Below, in pieces: positions 57,768 through 64,000 of a DNA stretch of 64,000 nucleotides (positions are counted from its first letter, which is position 1; each line of letters begins with the position of its first letter). This stretch comes from Bacteroides cellulosilyticus. Its GTDB lineage: Bacteria > Bacteroidota > Bacteroidia > Bacteroidales > Bacteroidaceae. The stretch is taken from assembly GCF_020091405.1 (NCBI RefSeq), contig NZ_CP081903.1:2666501-2730500 (forward strand). The letters are read 5' to 3'. The notes beneath the pieces were generated by a model. It ran no database searches, was not told where the DNA came from, and saw only the letters and a program-made list of their open reading frames with translations. Both the position numbers and the translations under genes were made by a program.

Positions 57768-60365
57768 ATGGTCAAGAAAATTCTGATATCCTTTTGTTTG
57801 AGTGCTGTAGCCCTGGTGGCTACAGCACAAAATGAACCCTACAGAAACCCGGATTTATCACCTTCCGAACGGGCGTGGGACTTGTTGAAACGTATGACTC
57901 TGGAAGAGAAAATCAGCCAGATGAAAAATGGCTCGCCAGCCATTGAGCGCCTTGGAATACCGGCATATGACTGGTGGAATGAAGCACTGCACGGAGTGGC
58001 GCGCGCCGGAAAAGCAACTGTTTTTCCTCAGGCGATAGGACTTGCCGCCACTTTTGATAATCAGGCGGTTCATGAAACCTTCAGCATCGTATCGGATGAA
58101 GCCCGTGCCAAATACCATGATTTTCAACGTAAGGGTGAGCGGGATGGTTACAAGGGATTGACGTTTTGGACTCCGAATATTAATATATACCGTGATCCGC
58201 GTTGGGGACGGGGCATGGAAACTTATGGTGAAGACCCGTATTTGACATCTCTGATGGGATTGGCCGTAGTGAAAGGCTTGCAGGGGGATGGCACCGGAAA
58301 ATATGACAAGACACATGCTTGCGCCAAGCACTATGCCGTGCACAGTGGCCCGGAATGGAACAGGCATAGTTTTGATGCCAAGAATATTTCCCAGCGCGAT
58401 TTATGGGAAACCTACCTGCCCGCTTTTAAAACTTTGGTGACGGAAGGGAAGGTAAAAGAGGTGATGTGTGCTTATAACCGCTATGAAGGAGAACCGTGTT
58501 GTTCTAACAAGCAATTGTTGATTCGTATCCTGCGCGAGGACTGGGGATATGATGATATTGTGGTTTCAGATTGTGGGGCTATCGGAGATTTCTACTATCC
58601 TGATCATCATGAAACCCACCCTACGGCTGCTGCAGCTTCGGCTGACGCTGTTGTTTCAGGGACAGACCTGGAATGTGGCGGTAGTTATTCTTCTTTAAAT
58701 GAAGCGGTACGGAAAGGACTGATATCAGAAGACAAAATCAATGAATCGGTTTTCCGTTTATTGCGCGCTCGTTTCCAGTTGGGCATGTTTGATGATAATA
58801 CACTTGTTTCGTGGTCTGAAATACCATATTCGGTGGTAGAGTCAAAGGAACATGTAGCCAAGGCTTTGGAGATGGCACGTAAGAGTATGGTATTACTGAC
58901 TAACAAGAATAATATCTTGCCGTTGAGTAAATCTGTTCGTAAAGTTGCCGTGCTGGGTCCTAATGCCAATGACTCCGTGATGCTTTGGGCAAACTATAAT
59001 GGTTTCCCTACTAAGTCTGTCACCATCCTTGAAGGCATTAGAAGTAAACTTCCCGAAGGAGCTGTATATTATGAGAAAGGCTGTGATTTTGTAAATACAC
59101 AGACTGTTTTTAGCTACTTCGACTGTTGCTCGTATGATGGGAAGAAAGGCTTTAAGGCAACCTTCTGGAATAATAAGGAATTGGAAGGTGAAGCGGTGGC
59201 TGTCGGTCATTTTAGTGAGCCGCTGAACTTTGGTAATGGGGGCAACACCGTATTTATGCCGGGAGTAAATTTGCACGATTTCTCGGCGCGCTTTGAGTCG
59301 GTATATACCCCGAAGGAGTCCGGCGAAGTCTCTTTCATTATTTCTGCGGATGATGGTTCCCGGCTGTTCATTGATGGAAAAGAGGTTTATTCTGAGTGGC
59401 ATAATGGAGCTACAAGAGAGAAAATGTATAATCTGAATGCAGTGAAAGGCAAAGCCTATAAGGTTGTATTAGAGTATTTCCAGGCTGGCGGAGAAGCTTC
59501 ATTGAAATTTGATATAGGTATTAAGAAAGAAATAAATTATAAGGAAGTGGCCGATAAAGCGGCTGAAGCTGATGTGATTATCTTTGTTGGAGGGCTTTCT
59601 TCTTCACTGGAAGGTGAAGAAATGCCGGTGGACCTTCCCGGGTTTAGAAAAGGTGACCGCACCAATATCGATCTGCCTCAGGTGCAGGAAGAGATGCTGA
59701 AAGCTCTGAAAAAAACAGGTAAACCGGTTGTTTTTGTCTTATGTTCCGGCAGTACGCTGGCATTACCTTGGGAAGCGGAAAACCTGGATGCGATTATTGA
59801 AGCATGGTATCCCGGTCAGCAGGGAGGAACAGCCGTTGCAGATGTCCTGTTTGGTGATTATAATCCTGCCGGACGCTTGCCGCTTACTTTCTATGCATCG
59901 AGCAGTGATCTACCCGATTTTGAGGACTATGATATGAGCAACCGTACATACCGCTATTTCAAGGGAAAACCTCTGTTTCCTTTTGGACATGGATTGAGCT
60001 ATACCACTTTTGACTATGGTAAGGCTAAGGCGGATAAGAAAATACTTCGGGCAGGTGAGGGGTTGACTTTAACCATACCGTTGAAGAACATCGGTAAACT
60101 GTCGGGAGATGAAGTTGTGCAAGTCTATCTGCGTAATCCCGGTGATAAGGATGGGCCGATTAAAACATTGAGAGCTTTCCGCAGGATTTCTCTGGAAGCT
60201 GGTCAGGCGGAAGATGTTCTGTTTGAATTGCCCGCCTCAACATTTGAATGGTTTAATCCGGCTACAAACCGCATGGAGGTTCTTCCTGGTAAGTATGAAC
60301 TGCTCTATGGCGGAACTTCGGATGAGAAAGCGCTACAGAGACTAACAGTTACGTTGAAGAAATGA
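57768..60365 (+). CDS. GH3-family beta-glycosidase with PA14 insert
   Basis: An 865-residue exported enzyme (signal ending LVATAQ). Seen: GH3 N-domain with MTLEEKISQMKNGSPAIERLGIPAYDWWNEALHGVARAG, ACAKHYAVHSGPEWNRHSFDA and nucleophile Asp in IVVSDCGAIGDFY (about residue 267). The second GH3 domain (RKVAVLGPNAND) is interrupted by a PA14 module (about 490-600; YTPKESGEVSFIISADDGSRLFIDG), followed by ALPWEAENLDAIIEAWYPGQQGGTAVADVLFGD and a C-terminal fibronectin-III-like domain. The layout fits beta-glucosidase/beta-xylosidase members that use PA14 for substrate choice. It lies 54 bases after the GH2 gene and 185 bases before another GH2, within the same apparent operon. Confidence 0.92.
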   Translation: MVKKILISFCLSAVALVATAQNEPYRNPDLSPSERAWDLLKRMTLEEKISQMKNGSPAIERLGIPAYDWWNEALHGVARAGKATVFPQAIGLAATFDNQAVHETFSIVSDEARAKYHDFQRKGERDGYKGLTFWTPNINIYRDPRWGRGMETYGEDPYLTSLMGLAVVKGLQGDGTGKYDKTHACAKHYAVHSGPEWNRHSFDAKNISQRDLWETYLPAFKTLVTEGKVKEVMCAYNRYEGEPCCSNKQLLIRILREDWGYDDIVVSDCGAIGDFYYPDHHETHPTAAAASADAVVSGTDLECGGSYSSLNEAVRKGLISEDKINESVFRLLRARFQLGMFDDNTLVSWSEIPYSVVESKEHVAKALEMARKSMVLLTNKNNILPLSKSVRKVAVLGPNANDSVMLWANYNGFPTKSVTILEGIRSKLPEGAVYYEKGCDFVNTQTVFSYFDCCSYDGKKGFKATFWNNKELEGEAVAVGHFSEPLNFGNGGNTVFMPGVNLHDFSARFESVYTPKESGEVSFIISADDGSRLFIDGKEVYSEWHNGATREKMYNLNAVKGKAYKVVLEYFQAGGEASLKFDIGIKKEINYKEVADKAAEADVIIFVGGLSSSLEGEEMPVDLPGFRKGDRTNIDLPQVQEEMLKALKKTGKPVVFVLCSGSTLALPWEAENLDAIIEAWYPGQQGGTAVADVLFGDYNPAGRLPLTFYASSSDLPDFEDYDMSNRTYRYFKGKPLFPFGHGLSYTTFDYGKAKADKKILRAGEGLTLTIPLKNIGKLSGDEVVQVYLRNPGDKDGPIKTLRAFRRISLEAGQAEDVLFELPASTFEWFNPATNRMEVLPGKYELLYGGTSDEKALQRLTVTLKK

Positions 60366-60412
60366 AACTCTGCATTTTGCAATGATATTTAAACGCTATT
60401 TGAACAATCCTT

Positions 60413-60500
60413 AACTACCTGTAGGTAATCTACTGACTACTACGTAGTAGTTGGCAAACTACCTATAGGTAATCGGGTAACTACTTATAGGTAGTTTTAT
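60413..60500. repeat. 22-bp-period array III (ACTACCTATAGGTA palindromic units)
   Basis: Four 22-base units start at exactly 60413, 60435, 60457 and 60479. Each centres on a palindrome: CTACCTGTAGGTA, ACTACTACGTAGTAGT (perfect 16-mer), CTACCTATAGGTA, CTACTTATAGGTAG. It fills half of the 185-base gap between the GH3 and GH2 genes. No terminator with a T-run is formed. Confidence 0.9.
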
Positions 60501-60550
60501 CACTTATCCCGCACGATTCGTAATAGATTGAACCTTTAACACTGATATTT

Positions 60551-63500
60551 ATGAAGAAGTATTTTCTTTTTATGTTCTTTTTCCTTTTTGTCCTTTCTGT
60601 TAATGCCGGAGAAGGAAGATATACCCTCCCGTTGACAGGAGGAGGCTGGTCGCTATGGCTCGATAAGGAAGCGAACTGGCAGAACGATCGCCTTTACCTT
60701 CCGCACGAGATAACTGACTTGTCTTTGCTGCCTGTGAATCGTCCCACAGGTGGCTGGCAGGTTTTGAGTAATAATCCTGATGCCGTCTCTGTCGGAGTAC
60801 CGGGTACGGTGGAAGAATATCTCACCGGTTCTGATAATCCCCGTCCGGAAGATTTCCGGGGAGTCAGTTGGTGGTATCGTAAGATTAAGATTCCTGCTGA
60901 CCAGAAGAATAAACGCTTTATAATTTACTTTGAATCAGTCAGAATGCGTGCAGAAGTTTATCTTGACGGTAAACTCATGGCTTACGACCTGATTGGTGAA
61001 ACTCCTTTTCAGGTAGACATTACCGATGAGGCCAAGCCGGGGACAGAACAATTACTGGCAGTACGTGTCACCAATCCCGGAGGTAATTTCCATTGGCAGG
61101 ATTTTGATATACTGAAATGGGGCGAGTATAATATTCCTCCTGCAAGAAGTTTCAGTGGAATTATCGGCAGGGTCAGGCTGGAGAGTGTGAACCCTGTGTT
61201 TATTTCTGATATTTATATGCAGAATACTCCTGAGTTGACAAAAGTAAATGCTATTGTTTCTTTCACTAACGAAACGCCTGCTGATGTGAAGCAGGATGTT
61301 GAACTTACAGTGAGCGAAAAAGCGAATCCTGATAAAGTTGTGTTCCGGCAAACACTGAAAAAAGTTTCTTTTCCTTCGGGAAATCATGAGGTGACAATAC
61401 CTGTAAATGTCCCCGATGCCAAGCTATGGGACCTCTCAACCCCAGAGTTGTATACCTGCAATATTCAGATAAAGAAGGGTAAAAAGATACTCGATCAGGA
61501 CCAGAAGAACTTCGGTTTCCGCTGGTTTACCGTAGATGGCGTAGGGAAGGATGCAGTATTACGTCTGAATGGTCGCCGCGTGATGCTGAGAAGCGCAATC
61601 AGTTGGGGATACTTTCCGGTTACGGGATTGATAGCAACGACCGAGATGGCCGAAAAGCAGATTCTTACGGCTAAGAAGTTGGGCTTGAATATGTTGAATT
61701 TTCATCGCTGCATAGGTAGTCCGGTGGTTCTTGAAAAAGCGGATGAGTTGGGATTACTCTATTATGAAGAACCGGGTTCATTCCATTCAGCCAATCATGA
61801 CCCGTTTATCCGTACAATTGTGAATGAGAAACTGAAACGTATGGTTCACCGTGACCGTAGTCATCCGAGTCTCGTAATCTTTAATCTGATTAATGAATTT
61901 GGCGGCCGGTTGTCACAGGATAAAGAGCTTGTTGCTAAGCGTATGAATGATATGCGTGAGGCACATGCTGTAGACCCCAGCAGAATTATGACGTTTACGT
62001 CCGGTTGGGCAGGCAGTGAAGACAAAGAAGAGGATTCCAAAGCACACATGTTGCCGTTTGACACGACGTTGTACCGGAAAGGATGGCACGATAATCATCG
62101 TGCCGGAGGGCCGGAGACTTGGGTGGAAAATTACTATAAAGGACCGAAGGATAATATCATGTATACCGGCAACCGAACAGAAGTCTTTCTGCGAGGTGAA
62201 GAAGGAGCGATATCTACTCCTCCCCGCATTCAGTTGATAAATGATGAGGTAGAACGTACCGGTAAGACCGGCTGGGATGGCCTTTTCTGGAAAAGCCAGT
62301 ATAAGGCTTTCACTGATTATTTCCAGAAGAAAGGGCTGGCGTCCCACTTCGGTACTCTTGATGATCTGACACGTTCTATGGCTAATGTGTCATTCGAACA
62401 TCAGGGCAGGCGCATTGAGGGGATGCGAATGCAGAATCTGGGTGATGCCTACATGGTGAATGGCTGGGAAGCGATGCCTTATGACAATCATTCCGGCATT
62501 GTAGACATCTACCGCAATCCCAAAGGGGATGCTTCTATATTGGCGTACTATAACCAACCGCTGTATGTAGCCGTTGCTTCGCGCAATCAGGTTGTAAAAC
62601 TCCCGGGCAGTGCAATCGTAGATTTCTATATCGTGAATGAGAAGAACCTGAAAGGCAATCATACTCTGGAGATAAAAGTGATTGCTCCCGATGGAAAAGT
62701 GGTTTATACCCGGAATGAAACAGTCAGCATCGAAGGCGGTGAAACGTTTGGACAGCTTTTGCTGGAGAATGTGGAGGTTCCCGTAAATGGTAAAGAAGGA
62801 ACTTACCGCATACTGGCTGATATAAAAGCTGATAATCAGCAGATATGCGCCCAGGGGCACGATGAAGTAGTAGCTGTAGGCTGGCAGGCAAATGACCTGG
62901 CTGGCAATGGAGCTTATTATGGAAGTGAGAATGATAAAGTGGCCGCTTTCTATAAGGAGACTACCGGAAAAGAACTTCCGGCCTTTACTTCCGAAACCGG
63001 TAAATTGGACTGGCTTGTTGTGAACCGTTCATCGTTGGATGAACCTGTTGTCATACCATCAGACTTTTTCAAGGATAAGAATGGAAATTCCACTTTGAAA
63101 GCCACCTGGTATAGTGAACCAGATATGAATATTGTAGCTTCCATTAAGCCGGATGCGGAGCTTAACCGGACTTTTGTAGACGGTGCGCAGCCTGATGAAT
63201 CTGTTCCTGCCAATCAGCCTTTCTCGGTAATATGGGAAGGTGAACTATATCCGCCTGAATCCGGACAGTATTTGCTGGGTGTTGAAACCAATCGTGGCGT
63301 GCGTATGTACGTTGACGACAGACAGCTGATTGATGAGTATTATAATGCTTCTCCTATGAAGCAGGACAGACCTGTGGTTATGGAGGCCGGAAAGCCGGTT
63401 AGGGTGAGGGTGGTGTATCGCCAGACTCATCAGTCCGGTCAGATACAATTGAAATGGTCCCGGCCGAGTGCAACCGCCATTGCTCCGCAAAAGTTATTTG

Positions 63501-63955
63501 AGCGGGTGAAGAATGAGGGTACCACTTTGATTTTGCTTGGCTCCACCGAAACCTGGATGAAGGCTGTGGCAGAATATACGAATACTGTATATAACGGTTA
63601 TTATAACGTCGGAAAGAACTGGATTGGCGGAATTCATTTTGTGAAAGAGCATCCTTTGTTTGCAGGGCTTCCGGTGAACGTTGCCTTGAACTGGCCTTAC
63701 CAGGCGGTAGTGAAGAATGGCGACCAGAGGTTTGGCTTCCGTATGCAAGGAGAAGAATTGGTAGTTGGTTCCTATCGGAGCACTCCGTTTGAGTTAGGCA
63801 CAGCCGTAGGAATCATTCCTTGTGGAAAAGGAAAGATTATTTTCTCTTCACTGGATATTGCAGACAATCTGGATGACTCGTCGGGACCTGCAGAAGTGGC
63901 TAAGAAAATATTGTGTAACTATATCAAATACTCTTTTCATGAAAACATCTTCTAA
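60551..63955 (+). CDS. GH2-family glycoside hydrolase with C-terminal PA14-like domain
   Basis: A 1,134-residue exported enzyme (signal MKKYFLFMFFFLFVLSVNA). Seen: sugar-binding domain (WSLWLDKEANW, RFIIYFESVRMRAEVYLDGKLMAYD; about residues 35-150), immunoglobulin-like domain, and TIM barrel with LRLNGRRVMLRSAISWGYFP and LGLNMLNFHRCIGSPVVLEKADELG. The acid/base is in LVIFNLINEFGGRLS (Glu about 448) and the likely nucleophile in NRTEVFLRGEEGAIS (about 546-550). There are further beta domains and a PA14-like module near the end (VIWEGELYPPESGQYLLGVETNRGVRMYVDDRQL; about 893-930). The active-site surroundings differ from those of the other two GH2 genes here, so a different linkage is likely. 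It overlaps the following gene by 17 bases. Confidence 0.85.
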   Translation: MKKYFLFMFFFLFVLSVNAGEGRYTLPLTGGGWSLWLDKEANWQNDRLYLPHEITDLSLLPVNRPTGGWQVLSNNPDAVSVGVPGTVEEYLTGSDNPRPEDFRGVSWWYRKIKIPADQKNKRFIIYFESVRMRAEVYLDGKLMAYDLIGETPFQVDITDEAKPGTEQLLAVRVTNPGGNFHWQDFDILKWGEYNIPPARSFSGIIGRVRLESVNPVFISDIYMQNTPELTKVNAIVSFTNETPADVKQDVELTVSEKANPDKVVFRQTLKKVSFPSGNHEVTIPVNVPDAKLWDLSTPELYTCNIQIKKGKKILDQDQKNFGFRWFTVDGVGKDAVLRLNGRRVMLRSAISWGYFPVTGLIATTEMAEKQILTAKKLGLNMLNFHRCIGSPVVLEKADELGLLYYEEPGSFHSANHDPFIRTIVNEKLKRMVHRDRSHPSLVIFNLINEFGGRLSQDKELVAKRMNDMREAHAVDPSRIMTFTSGWAGSEDKEEDSKAHMLPFDTTLYRKGWHDNHRAGGPETWVENYYKGPKDNIMYTGNRTEVFLRGEEGAISTPPRIQLINDEVERTGKTGWDGLFWKSQYKAFTDYFQKKGLASHFGTLDDLTRSMANVSFEHQGRRIEGMRMQNLGDAYMVNGWEAMPYDNHSGIVDIYRNPKGDASILAYYNQPLYVAVASRNQVVKLPGSAIVDFYIVNEKNLKGNHTLEIKVIAPDGKVVYTRNETVSIEGGETFGQLLLENVEVPVNGKEGTYRILADIKADNQQICAQGHDEVVAVGWQANDLAGNGAYYGSENDKVAAFYKETTGKELPAFTSETGKLDWLVVNRSSLDEPVVIPSDFFKDKNGNSTLKATWYSEPDMNIVASIKPDAELNRTFVDGAQPDESVPANQPFSVIWEGELYPPESGQYLLGVETNRGVRMYVDDRQLIDEYYNASPMKQDRPVVMEAGKPVRVRVVYRQTHQSGQIQLKWSRPSATAIAPQKLFERVKNEGTTLILLGSTETWMKAVAEYTNTVYNGYYNVGKNWIGGIHFVKEHPLFAGLPVNVALNWPYQAVVKNGDQRFGFRMQGEELVVGSYRSTPFELGTAVGIIPCGKGKIIFSSLDIADNLDDSSGPAEVAKKILCNYIKYSFHENIF

Positions 63956-64000
63956 GTTAGGGGCGGCGGCTATATTGATTCTGCTGGCGTTGCTCCCTAT
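63939..64000 (+). CDS. Start of another exported protein (truncated by window edge)
   Basis: ATG at 63939 in a different frame, overlapping the GH2 end by 17 bases, opens a frame to the window edge. The visible residues MKTSSKLGAAAILILLALLP are a signal peptide or lipoprotein leader. It is presumably the next gene in the glycosidase operon; its identity cannot be told. Confidence 0.6.
   Translation, partial: MKTSSKLGAAAILILLALLP

Noticed and set aside
60413..60500. Rho-independent terminator between GH3 and GH2
   Set aside because: Palindromes are short, with no GC-rich stem followed by a T-run; the array geometry is the better description.
1..64000. Prophage, rRNA, tRNA or conjugative element
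   Set aside because: No phage structural, integrase, mobilisation or rRNA sequence was recognised, and no convincing tRNA was seen by eye. A tRNA scan was not possible here.

Overview
The window looks like a Bacteroides chromosome, of the gut, plant-glycan-degrading kind. The evidence is SusC/SusD pairs, an ECF sigma/FecR/TonB-receptor set, promoters matching the Bacteroides -7 consensus TAnnTTTG, a PnuT-type thiamine operon, and the thrA-apgM-thrC arrangement typical of the phylum. The first half is core metabolism. The second half is a large polysaccharide utilisation region.

Layout. 1-6 kb: end of a 2-oxoacid dehydrogenase E1 beta gene, flavodoxin, an FAD-dependent dehydrogenase, a GxxExxY protein framed by 30-bp inverted repeats, radA and type I asparaginase. 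6-11.5 kb: threonine operon with a Thr/Met-rich leader peptide, then thrA, an apgM-like gene (probable homoserine kinase) and thrC. 11.5-14 kb: a small-RNA candidate, a 22-bp-period array, a RelE/ParE toxin-antitoxin pair and a DMT exporter. 13.4-17.1 kb: thiamine operon (TPP riboswitch, TonB receptor, PnuT, thiamine pyrophosphokinase). 17-18.5 kb: MscS channel and a small unknown. 18.6-24.8 kb: sigma factor, FecR and TonB receptor, with an IS110 element between the sigma gene and fecR. 25-31 kb: tandem SGNH esterase, lipoprotein and barrel pair, TetR regulator, DUF1622 protein, RlmJ-like protein, Crp/Fnr regulator. 31-64 kb: GH2, a lyase/beta-helix fusion, a sialate-O-acetylesterase-like enzyme, a membrane-spanning regulator, GH63-like, GH31, an unclassified 578-aa enzyme, SusC, SusD, a DUF3823 lipoprotein, GH2, GH3, GH2 and the start of another exported protein.

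The glycan genes make sense as one system. SusCD and the DUF3823 lipoprotein bind and import an oligosaccharide. The lyase, esterases and glycosidases, nearly all with export signals, dismantle it. The regulator at 38.2 kb, with a beta-rich exported sensor and a cytoplasmic winged-helix/TPR end, sits at the promoter between the esterase/lyase arm and the GH/SusCD arm. The substrate cannot be named from sequence; several beta-linkages, an alpha-glucosidic linkage, a uronate and acetyl groups are suggested.

The most interesting signals are in the non-coding and repeat DNA. (1) The IS110 element has a bridge-RNA candidate whose four guide segments match, at the expected places, both element ends and both genomic flanks. 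(2) The same element has split a hairpin repeat of the CACAGAG family, which also frames the GxxExxY gene as inverted repeats and forms part of the thiamine pyrophosphokinase N-terminus. (3) A hairpin family with a conserved core and unrelated arms sits three times in the threonine operon, twice in frame inside essential-looking enzymes. (4) Five intergenic arrays have 22-bp or 11-bp periods: three of unrelated sequence and two sharing a hairpin. (5) There are three compact promoter-to-terminator small-RNA candidates.
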